Part shown: positions 21,562 through 28,419 of the stretch, one piece after another
Numbering within the stretch: the stretch's first letter is position 1
Layout of the letters: the number at the start of each line of letters is the position of its first letter
NCBI GenBank assembly: GCA_963729875.1
Contig: CAVSPR010000006.1
Span: forward strand, 310,001 to 374,000
Length of the DNA: 64,000 nt
From: DATBSL01 sp963729875
GTDB taxonomy: Bacteria; Acidobacteriota; Vicinamibacteria; Fen-336
Direction of reading: 5' to 3'
Notes under the pieces: generated by a model
Told to the model about the DNA's origin: nothing
Databases searched by the model: none
The model's input: the letters and a program-made list of their open reading frames with translations, nothing else
Made by a program: the position numbers and the translations under genes

Positions 21562-22635
21562 TCAGCCCCGCTCGGGCGCTGGCGCCGCCGGGACCTTCGG
21601 GAGCTCCTCGGTGGTCGTCACCCGGTTGCGGCCACCCTCCTTGGCCGCGTACAGGGCCCGGTCGGCGAGGTCGACGAGGTCCTCCGGGCGGACCGCGGGG
21701 CGGGGCACGATCGTGGCCACACCGAGGCTGACGGTCAGGTGGGGCGCGACGTCGGAGGTGCGGTGCGGGACGCGCAGCGCCTCCACGCGCGCCCGCATGC
21801 GCTCGGCCAGCATCCGTGCCCCCTCCTCGCCGGTGTCCACGAGGAGGGCGATGAACTCCTCGCCCCCGTAGCGGGCCGCGAGGTCGGCCGGACGGTTCAG
21901 GGTCTCCTCCATGGCCTCGGCCACGCGGACGAGGCACTCGTCGCCGGCCTGGTGGCCGTACGTGTCGTTGAAGCGCTTGAAGTAGTCGATGTCGCAGAAG
22001 ACGAGCGACAGCGGGGACTCGTCGCGCGCGCAGCGGCGCCACTCCTGGCGCAGGACCGCGTCGAAGCGCCGGCGGTTGGCGATCTGGGTGAGGCTGTCGA
22101 GCGCGGAGAGCCGCTCGAGGTCCCGGTTCCGGGTCTCCAGCTGGCGGCGGGTCTCCGTGAGCTCGCGGTTCTGGCGGTCCATCTCCTCGGCCTGGGACTG
22201 CAGCTTCAAGTTGGCGGACACGAGGCTGTCGAGGTCGTGGCGGGAGCGCTCCGAGAACACCCGCAGCAGGGCCATCAGGGCGCCGGGGTTGGAGGCGAGC
22301 TGCTCGCGGAAGCTCTCCTCCGCGATCTCCAGGACCAGCGCGTCGTCGAGCGCCCGCAGCGTGGCCGAGCGCTCCCGGTTCTCGATGAGGGCCATCTCGC
22401 CGAAGCAGTCTCCGGGGCGGCCCACCGCGACCTGCTTGCCGGCCTTCGAGACCACGAGGTTGCCGGCCAGGACCACGTACATGGCGTGGCCCTCCTGCCC
22501 CTCGTGGCAGAGTGCCTCCCCGGGCCGGAGGGCGAGCTCGCGGCACGCGCCGACGAGCGTCTCCAGGTCCGTGTCCGAAAGCGAAGCCAGGAGCCCGGTT
22601 CGTCGGAGGACGCCGATCTTGTCGGCAGGCTCCAT
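21562..22635 (-). CDS. Diguanylate cyclase with N-terminal cyclic-nucleotide-binding domain
   Basis: A 357-residue protein. Residues 1-125 form a cNMP-binding beta-roll (PGDCFGEMALIENRERSATL is the phosphate-binding cassette). A coiled coil spans about 130-175 and a GGDEF domain about 180-345. The active site reads RYGGEEF, and RPAD five residues earlier is a standard RxxD inhibitory site, so c-di-GMP synthesis with product inhibition is expected. Cyclic nucleotide or another ligand would set activity through the coiled coil. Lies 7 bp after the Crp-like gene on the same strand. Confidence 0.92.
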   Translation of the reverse strand: MEPADKIGVLRRTGLLASLSDTDLETLVGACRELALRPGEALCHEGQEGHAMYVVLAGNLVVSKAGKQVAVGRPGDCFGEMALIENRERSATLRALDDALVLEIAEESFREQLASNPGALMALLRVFSERSRHDLDSLVSANLKLQSQAEEMDRQNRELTETRRQLETRNRDLERLSALDSLTQIANRRRFDAVLRQEWRRCARDESPLSLVFCDIDYFKRFNDTYGHQAGDECLVRVAEAMEETLNRPADLAARYGGEEFIALLVDTGEEGARMLAERMRARVEALRVPHRTSDVAPHLTVSLGVATIVPRPAVRPEDLVDLADRALYAAKEGGRNRVTTTEELPKVPAAPAPERG

Positions 22636-22642
22636 CGCTTCC

Positions 22643-23329
22643 TCAGGCGGCGGCGAGCCGCTCGAGCGCGGCCGTGTCCCTGACCAGGAAACCGTCGCGC
22701 TCGGTGGCGACGATCCCCTCCTTGCCCCACCGGCTCATGATGCGGATGCAGGTCTCGATCGTGGTGCCAGTGAGGTCGGCCAGCTCCTGCCGGCTGAGCG
22801 GCATCGGGACGAACCGGCCCCCGTCCCGCGCCCGGCCCACCCGGTCGGCGAGCTTGAGGAACAGGTGGGCAAAACGCGTCTCCACCCGCCCGCCTGCCAC
22901 CTCGGGGATCCGGCGGGTCAGCTCCACGATGCGCTGGGCCATGCCGGTGAGAAAGCCGCGCACGAACGAGGGGTGGCCCTCGAACAGGGCGAAGAACTCC
23001 TTTCTCCTCACGAGGATGCACTCGGTGTGCTCGATCGCGACGGCGGAGGCGGGGTAGGGCCTGCCCTCGTACGCCACCACCGCGCCCACGGGGTCACCGG
23101 GGCCGAAGATCTCGAGGATGATCTCCTTGCCCGAGGGGATGGTCTTGACGACCTTCACGCGGCCGCTCGCGATCGTCACGAGAAAGTCCGGGGCCTCGCC
23201 CTCGCCGAAGATCGTCGCTCCCTTCTCGTAGGAGCGGGCGAGCGACACCGCGGCGAGCCTTTTCTGGTCCTCGCCGGAGAGGTTGCGGTAGAGCGTGCTG
23301 CTGCGGAGCAGTTCCTCGACGGACGCCAT
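22643..23329 (-). CDS. Crp/Fnr-family transcription regulator
   Basis: A 228-residue regulator. The N-terminal effector beta-roll has FGPGDPVGAVVAYEGRPYPAS as its cassette, a variant lacking the exact cAMP-binding signature, so the ligand is uncertain. A dimerisation helix follows. The C-terminal winged helix holds SRQELADLTGTTIETCIRIMSRW. No N-terminal cysteine cluster is seen, which argues against an Fnr-type iron-sulfur sensor. It sits between DUF2249 and cNMP-GGDEF genes, a setting seen with nitrogen-oxide and redox regulators. Confidence 0.9.
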   Translation of the reverse strand: MASVEELLRSSTLYRNLSGEDQKRLAAVSLARSYEKGATIFGEGEAPDFLVTIASGRVKVVKTIPSGKEIILEIFGPGDPVGAVVAYEGRPYPASAVAIEHTECILVRRKEFFALFEGHPSFVRGFLTGMAQRIVELTRRIPEVAGGRVETRFAHLFLKLADRVGRARDGGRFVPMPLSRQELADLTGTTIETCIRIMSRWGKEGIVATERDGFLVRDTAALERLAAA

Positions 23330-23337
23330 CCTGCGGG

Positions 23338-23343
23338 ATGATA
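23338..23343 (-). promoter_or_regulatory. Putative -10 box, leaderless start of Crp-like gene
   Basis: TATCAT on the minus strand, 8 nt before ATG 23329, without a Shine-Dalgarno. It suggests the Crp-like gene has its own promoter. Confidence 0.4.
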
Positions 23344-23377
23344 TGCCTTTTCGAGCGCCCCGTCGGGAGGACCGGCC

Positions 23378-23626
23378 TCAGGCGGTCTTCTGGATCTCGA
23401 CCCGGAAGACCTCCGGTCCCTCCTCGAGGGGCACCCAGCGGAAGGCCCCCGGCCGGTGCTCCTCGAAGTGCCTGAGGAGTCCCTTCGGAAGGTGGTCGTT
23501 CACGACGACGAGGGTGTCTCCGCGGGCGAGCGCGTCGAAGGTGGCCAGAACGAACGCCTTGCGATCGGCACAGGCGCCCAGCTGCCGGATGTCGACGCTC
23601 GGGGCGGGGCGGGTGGTCGAGGTCAT
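23378..23626 (-). CDS. DUF2249 domain protein
   Basis: An 82-residue TusA-like-fold protein. VDIRQLGACADRKAFVLATFDALARGDTLVVVNDH is the DUF2249 core; the cysteine in LGAC follows the helix start. Family members are often found with hemerythrin, denitrification and Crp/NnrR genes, but their activity is not established. AGGAGG sets the start. It lies downstream of a 22-bp palindrome and the MerR gene. Confidence 0.82.
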   Translation of the reverse strand: MTSTTRPAPSVDIRQLGACADRKAFVLATFDALARGDTLVVVNDHLPKGLLRHFEEHRPGAFRWVPLEEGPEVFRVEIQKTA

Positions 23627-23687
23627 GGACCCTCCTGGGGGTGCGGTTGCGGACGTCGGGTCGAGCCTACCGCGCGGGCCGGACCCG

Positions 23688-23709
23688 CGGCATGACGGCC
23701 GTCATGCCG
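23688..23709. promoter_or_regulatory. 22-bp perfect palindrome over the MerR stop codon
   Basis: CGGCATGACGG is followed directly by its exact reverse complement, with no loop. It covers the merR stop (23702-23704) and lies 62 bp before the DUF2249 ATG. A loop-free palindrome is better suited to a dimeric DNA-binding protein than to a terminator. Confidence 0.5.
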
Positions 23710-24663
23710 GGGGCTCGTGCGCGCCCACCGGGAGGCCCGCGGCGAGGCGGCGCGCCCAGGTGTCGAGGTCCCGCAGGTTGTGGAGCGATTCCACCCCCGG
23801 GCGCGAGGGCGGGGCCCCGTCCCCCCCGCGACGAGCAGAGTCCGCCGGGGAAGGGCCTCGCGCAGCTTTCGCAGCGCCGCGAGACTCGCCGGGCCCCGCG
23901 AGGCCGAGGAGACGCTCACGGCGGCGGCGCGGGCGCCGAGGTCGCGGGCGAGCGCGGCCACCTGGGCGAGAGGCACCTCGGTTCCGGAGTAGAGGACGCG
24001 GCACCCGGCCGCGGCCACGACGAGCGCCGACATCTGCAGGCCGAGGGCGTGGGCCTCGCCCGGCAGCGTGGCGAAGACGACCAGGGGTCCGGCGGCCCTC
24101 TCCTCGAGGGGCATGCGCAGCGAGCGCAGCAGGTCGCCGATCCTCTCGGAGAGGAAGTGCTCGTGGCGGATCTCGAGCTCGTTCCGCTCCCAGCCCTCGC
24201 CCACGGCGCGGACGAGGGGGGCGACGCGGGACTCGAGGAACTCGACGGGACCCATCCTCGCCCAGTCGGTCAGGAGCAGCCGGGTGAGCCGGTCGGCATC
24301 GAAGGCCTTCACGATCCGGAGCAGGGCCGGGACGTCCTCGGCCGGGGCGAGGGCCGAGCGGGCGCCGCCAGGCGAGCGGGCAGCCGCCCCGCTCGTCTCC
24401 AGCAGACGTCCGAGCGCCTCGTCGGAAGCCCCAACGACCTGCCCCGCGCGGTGGCCGAGGCTGAGCGCCTGGGCGATCCGGCGCAGGCGCGGGACGGCGG
24501 ACACGGGGTAGACGCGGTGGCCTGAGGGCTTGCGCTCCGGCACCGGGAAGCCGTAGCGGCTCTCCCAGGTGCGCAGTGTCTCCACGGCGACGCCGGTCGC
24601 GCGCGACAGCGCCCCGATCGACAGCCAGGCTCCCTCGTCCACGTCCCGGTTCTTGGCCGCCAT
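23702..24663 (-). CDS. MerR-family regulator with cobalamin-binding domain, CarH/LitR-like (one frameshift)
   Basis: About 320 residues. The N-terminal MerR HTH reads SIGALSRATGVAVETLRTWESRYGFP. A helical bundle follows with W-x9-EH (WERNELEIRHEH, about 159-170), the hallmark of CarH-type adenosylcobalamin photoreceptors. A Rossmann B12-binding domain carries ExHxxG (GEAHALG, about 202-207) with the cobalt-ligating His. Near 23821-23827 a C7 run appears one base short; restoring it joins LLVAGG to DGAPPSRPGVESL and gives a normal C-terminus. It may be a light sensor or a B12/oxidation sensor. The start is supported by TAGAAT 7 nt upstream. Confidence 0.85.
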
Positions 24664-24670
24664 CGGAGCC

Positions 24671-24676
24671 ATTCTA
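24671..24676 (-). promoter_or_regulatory. Putative -10 box, leaderless start of MerR gene
   Basis: TAGAAT on the minus strand, 7 nt before ATG 24663. No Shine-Dalgarno. Confidence 0.42.
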
Positions 24677-24717
24677 CCGCAAGCTTCGCCAAAACCTCGC
24701 CACAACGTCACGCACGC

Positions 24718-24752
24718 GGCGCGTCCCCGGGGCTCGGTCCCGGGGACGCGCC
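24718..24752 (-). terminator. Strong hairpin downstream of the FAS1 gene
   Basis: GGCGCGTCCCCGGG (24718-24731) pairs perfectly with CCCGGGGACGCGCC (24739-24752) around a 7-nt loop. It lies 16 nt past the FAS1 stop and upstream of merR on the same strand. No T-run; probably a terminator or RNA-end stabiliser. Confidence 0.6.
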
Positions 24753-24768
24753 ATTTCGCCAGGTCCCG

Positions 24769-25245
24769 CTACCGGGGCAGGAGCACCGTGTCGATGACGT
24801 GGATGACGCCGTTCGAGGCGCCCACGTCCGCCTTGACCACGTTCGCGCCGTCGATCTTCACCCCGTTCAAGGCGTCGATCCTGATCATCTGACCCTCGAC
24901 CGTCTTGGCCTCCTTGAGCTTCACGACGTCGGCCGCCATCACCTTGCCGGGGACCACGTGATACGTGAGCACCCTCGTGAGCTTGGCCTTGTCCTTGAGC
25001 AGCGCGTCGAGGTCGGCCTTCGGGATCTTGGCGAACGCCTCGTCCGTGGGCGCGAAGACGGTGAACGGGCCGGCACTCTTGAGGGTATCCACCAGGCCGG
25101 CGGCGGTGAGGGCTGTGGCCAGCGTCTTGAAGCTGCCGGCGGCCACGGCGGTGTCGACGATGTCCTTCTGGCTCTGTGCGTGGCCGAGGGCGGGAACGGC
25201 GGCGACCGCGAGGGCGGCCGCGACGATCATCATCTTCTTCAGCAT
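24769..25245 (-). CDS. Secreted fasciclin (FAS1) domain protein
   Basis: A 158-residue protein with a cleavable signal (MLKKMMIVAAALAVAAVPALGHAQ) and one FAS1 domain. Family motifs are GPFTVFAPTDEAFAKIP (H1 region), YHVVPGK, and the C-terminal NGVIHVIDTVLLP (H2 region). FAS1 proteins act in adhesion or matrix contacts. It is a single gene with its own terminator hairpin. An AT-rich island with an inverted repeat (25406-25424) lies about 160 bp upstream. Confidence 0.92.
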   Translation of the reverse strand: MLKKMMIVAAALAVAAVPALGHAQSQKDIVDTAVAAGSFKTLATALTAAGLVDTLKSAGPFTVFAPTDEAFAKIPKADLDALLKDKAKLTRVLTYHVVPGKVMAADVVKLKEAKTVEGQMIRIDALNGVKIDGANVVKADVGASNGVIHVIDTVLLPR

Positions 25246-25405
25246 CTATCTCTCCATGGTTACGGTTGCGGTGCGCCCGTTTCACCCCACCCAGTCTGCC
25301 GCGAGGGGGCGTCGCGGAAGGCCCCGGGTCGGGTCACCGACCCCGGAGTGGAGTCCGTCATCGTGCGGGTGTACGCGGTGCGCACGATCCAAGTTCTGAA
25401 TAATA

Positions 25406-25424
25406 TGTGAATAGATTTATCACA
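25406..25424. promoter_or_regulatory. TGTGA-N9-TCACA inverted repeat in an AT-rich island
   Basis: TGTGAATAGATTTATCACA lies inside an AT-rich stretch (about 25394-25425) that is exceptional in this GC-rich window. The arms are those of a Crp site, but the spacer is 9 bp rather than 6. It could control fas1 (minus strand) or selC (plus strand). Confidence 0.35.
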
Positions 25425-25506
25425 ACCCAATGAGAGAGCGGCAAGTCCCGCGGACGGTTGGGTTTGCGCCCGGGCGCCGTCTGTGTTGTCCTTGGACGTC
25501 GCGAGG

Positions 25507-25605
25507 GGAAGCGATTCGGGTCTGGTGACCTGCGCGGCCTTCAAAGCCGTCCGGCTCCGGGCTGACCCCCGGAGCGGTAGGTTCGATTCCTACCCGCTTC
25601 CGCCA
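25507..25605 (+). tRNA. selC: tRNA-Sec (TCA), selenocysteine
   Basis: A 99-nt tRNA, longer than ordinary elongator tRNAs, with anticodon TCA in loop CTTCAAA. It has a GGAAGCG / CGCTTCC acceptor stem, G73 and encoded CCA, a long variable arm (CTCCGGGCTGACCCCCGGAG) and T-arm GTAGG-TTCGATT-CCTAC. This is the canonical selC layout, so the organism should decode UGA as selenocysteine. No selA, selB, selD or obvious selenoprotein gene is in the window. Confidence 0.93.
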
Positions 25606-25693
25606 AATCGCACGGACTCGGCGACGTCGGGCGCGGGCCGCCCTGTGCGGACTGCCGAGGCGGTAGAATCCGCAGCGAGAGGTCTCGAGCGCG

Positions 25694-26812
25694 ATGCCCG
25701 AGCAGATACCATCGCAGATCGGGCGCTACCGCATCGTCGGGGTGCTCGGCCCGTGGAAGATGGGTCGACGGACGATGGGATGGCTCTACCGCGGCCTCGA
25801 CCCGATCCGCGGCCAGGATGTCTGGGTCAAGACACTCTCCGCGGCCAACGTCGACTCCGGGTCCCGGTCCACGCAAGGGGCCCGCGCGCGGTTCGCGCGA
25901 GAAGCCGACATCGCGGCCTCCCTGAACCACCCGAACATCATCACCATCTACGAGTTCGGAGAGGAAGATGACGGGATGTTCATGTGCTCCGAGGCGCTCA
26001 ACGGTCGGCGCCTCCTGGAGGTCATGAAGGTCGGGATCTGGCTCAGGGCGGGCCTGCCGATCATCCTGCAAGTGCTCGACGGCCTCGCATTCATGCACAA
26101 GAAGGGGATCGTCCACCGCGACATCAAGCCCGCCAACATCTTCGTCGGCACCGACGGTTGCGCGAAGATCATGGACTTCAGGCTGGCCAAGCTGGTCGAT
26201 CCGACGACGACGGGTGCTCCGACCGCCCCTGGCACCGCGACGGCGCTGAAGTTCGGCACGCCGTTCTACCTGAGCCCGGAGCTCGTGAGCGGCTTCGCCT
26301 GCGACCGTCGCACGGACCTCTTTTCCGTCGGCTGCGTGCTCTACGAGCTGGTCACCGGTAGGAAGCCTTTCGAAGGCGATTCGCCGGCCGCCGTCGGCCT
26401 CGCGATCCTCCACCACGACCCCCCGATGGGGCTGGTTCCAAGCGGGCCCGAATGGCAGCGAATGCGCGGCGTGATCCAGCACTCGCTCGAGAAGAAGCCG
26501 GAGGACCGCTACCCGGACGCGGCGGCCATGCGCGACGACCTCGAGCAGGCCCTGAAGGAGCTGGGCAGCAGCGCCGACTGGACCCCTCTACCCGGCCGGG
26601 GAATGCCGGAGAAGACGGCGCACAGCATCTGCACCCGCTGTGGGTCCCGGGGACACGCCTGGGCCGAGGCCAGGGTGCGAGAGGCCAAGAAGCTGTACCT
26701 CTCGGGCGACGAGATCCGCCTCAGGGAGGACCTCTTCGACCTGGCCCTCAAGGTGACGGGCAGGTCTCTCTGTCCGGAGTGCGGGAGCATCCTCGAGCGC
26801 CCGACTGCCTAG
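25694..26812 (+). CDS. Atypical Ser/Thr protein kinase with C-terminal paired CxxC
   Basis: A 372-residue kinase. The glycine loop is unusual: LGPWKMGRRTMGWLYRG replaces the standard GxGxxGxVY. The ATP-anchoring Lys is in VWVKTL (K46). HRDIKPANI (about 140-148) keeps the catalytic Asp. The magnesium loop is MDFRLAKL, with DFG changed to DFR. SPEL replaces APE. After the kinase domain, CTRCG (about 313) and CPECG (about 359) form a likely zinc ribbon. No transmembrane helix, so it is cytoplasmic. Activity is uncertain. Downstream of selC; convergent with the FHA-protease gene, a plausible partner. Confidence 0.82.
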   Translation: MPEQIPSQIGRYRIVGVLGPWKMGRRTMGWLYRGLDPIRGQDVWVKTLSAANVDSGSRSTQGARARFAREADIAASLNHPNIITIYEFGEEDDGMFMCSEALNGRRLLEVMKVGIWLRAGLPIILQVLDGLAFMHKKGIVHRDIKPANIFVGTDGCAKIMDFRLAKLVDPTTTGAPTAPGTATALKFGTPFYLSPELVSGFACDRRTDLFSVGCVLYELVTGRKPFEGDSPAAVGLAILHHDPPMGLVPSGPEWQRMRGVIQHSLEKKPEDRYPDAAAMRDDLEQALKELGSSADWTPLPGRGMPEKTAHSICTRCGSRGHAWAEARVREAKKLYLSGDEIRLREDLFDLALKVTGRSLCPECGSILERPTA

Positions 26813-26834
26813 CCAGGACGGCTCGGCCGACCGG

Positions 26835-28418
26835 TCAGCGCGGCTTCTTGCGGGCGGAGGCCACGAGCGGAAGGGCGTGGCGGATGGGAACGGCGTACGA
26901 GTTGCCTCCGAAGCGGGAGAGCACCGCGTAGCAGACGCCGATCACGATGCCATTCCGGTTGAGGAGGGGCCCGCCGCTGCCTCCCTGCGCGGTGGGGGCG
27001 TCGAAGACGACGTCGGTCTGGGTCACGTCCGCGATGTGGCCCTGCGTGATGGAGGGGCGGACGAGGCCCCGCGCGGCGAGGGCCTCGGTGACGCGGACTT
27101 CACTCGTTCCCGCGTTCTCCAGGACGGCTCGGACTACCTCGGCGTCGGCCTTGGCGAGCAGCGCCTCGAGCCCGGCGGGGAAGCCGACGACCACCACCGC
27201 CTGGCCGGCCACCGCTCCGCCCCCGCTCCGATCGAGGGGCAGGACCGGCAGGCGAGCGCCCCGCAGGTCGCAGTGGAGGAGGGACAGGTCGGCCTCGTCC
27301 GAGTGCCTCTCGACGGTGAGATCGAAGGGTGCTTTCTGCCGGGGGAAGAATGCGCGGAGCGTGGTCAGCCGTGGGTTGTACCCGCGTTCCCGGAGCGACT
27401 GCGCGGCGTCGTCGTGCCACCAGGGCTCGGCGACGTGCCGGTTGGTGAGGACGAGGCCCTTGCGATCCACGAGAAAGCCGGTCCCCAGGTAGGAGACCTC
27501 GTACACGGGGCCGGTGCCCTCGGGGTCGAGCAAGGGGTTCCCGTCCGCGTCCGCGACCCGGGCGCCGTCCTCACCGAGCCGGACGCGCAGGGGACGGCCG
27601 CCGGCGTCCTCGAACAGGTAGGCACCCTGCACGAGGCCCACCCCGGGGCCGTACTCGCGGGCGATCCGTTCGCCGGTCGTGCGCTCGCTCTCCAGGGTGG
27701 CCAGCCGATCGCGGGTGACCTGCAGCTCCGTTCGCAGCGTCCTCGCTTCGGCGGCGGCGCTGTCGGTGAGCCGGGCGTAGAGAGACTGCTCCTGCCGGCG
27801 CAGCTCCTCGACCTGGGCGGCGAGACCGGCGCGATCCGAATCCGCCCGCGCCCTCTCCACGGCCACTCGCCCCACGAGCTGCTCCCGCTCGCGCTCCGCC
27901 TGGCGCAGCGACTCCCGCAGCCCGGCGACCTCCTGGCGCAGGCGGCGTGCCTGGAGCTGGTTCCAGCCCGCCGCCGCCAGCGTGAGGAGCAGGGCGAGGA
28001 CGAGCAGGCCCCGGACGGAGGGGCTGAGGCGGGCCCAGGTGTAAGCGGCCAGGGCCCGCACGGAGGCGAGAGGTGCCCCGGAGCGCTCCCACGGGGCCGC
28101 CCTGAGCATGTCCTCGGTCTGGTCGCTGCCCCCCTCGAGCCGGACGAGGGGGCCCCCCCGTCCGAGCCGCAGCACGTCCCCTTCGCGCAGGACGGCGTCG
28201 CGGACGGGCTCCCCGTCGAGGAGCGTCTCCGTCCCCGGGTCTGCGCTCTCGAGGACGATCTCGCCGTCGCGCTCGAAGACCCGGGCGTGGCGGGCGGAGG
28301 CGCCCTCGGCCCGCACGTCGGCCCCGGACGAGGACCCGAGCACGGCGGGGAGCGCGACATCCTGCACCTCGCCCTGGCGGGGGCCCGAGAGGTGCCGGAA
28401 CCGGACACGGGCCGGCAT
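26835..28418 (-). CDS. FHA domain - transmembrane - coiled coil - trypsin-like protease
   Basis: A 527-residue protein. Residues about 1-95 form an FHA domain (VLGSSSGADVRAEG and SARHARVFERDGE), which binds phosphothreonine. One transmembrane helix lies near 138-158. A charged coiled coil spans about 160-260. A trypsin-like domain follows with His in TNRHVAEP (about 326), Asp in EADLSLLHCDL (about 376) and Ser in AQGGSGGPLLN (about 480), so the catalytic triad is complete. The topology puts FHA in the cytoplasm and protease in the periplasm. It is encoded 1 bp after glpQ and convergent with the kinase at 25694. Confidence 0.86.
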   Translation of the reverse strand: MPARVRFRHLSGPRQGEVQDVALPAVLGSSSGADVRAEGASARHARVFERDGEIVLESADPGTETLLDGEPVRDAVLREGDVLRLGRGGPLVRLEGGSDQTEDMLRAAPWERSGAPLASVRALAAYTWARLSPSVRGLLVLALLLTLAAAGWNQLQARRLRQEVAGLRESLRQAEREREQLVGRVAVERARADSDRAGLAAQVEELRRQEQSLYARLTDSAAAEARTLRTELQVTRDRLATLESERTTGERIAREYGPGVGLVQGAYLFEDAGGRPLRVRLGEDGARVADADGNPLLDPEGTGPVYEVSYLGTGFLVDRKGLVLTNRHVAEPWWHDDAAQSLRERGYNPRLTTLRAFFPRQKAPFDLTVERHSDEADLSLLHCDLRGARLPVLPLDRSGGGAVAGQAVVVVGFPAGLEALLAKADAEVVRAVLENAGTSEVRVTEALAARGLVRPSITQGHIADVTQTDVVFDAPTAQGGSGGPLLNRNGIVIGVCYAVLSRFGGNSYAVPIRHALPLVASARKKPR

Positions 28419-28419
28419 G

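Noticed and set aside
25458..25487. Promoter of selC
   Set aside because: TTGGGT and TGTGTT with an 18-bp spacer are too weak to report as a feature.
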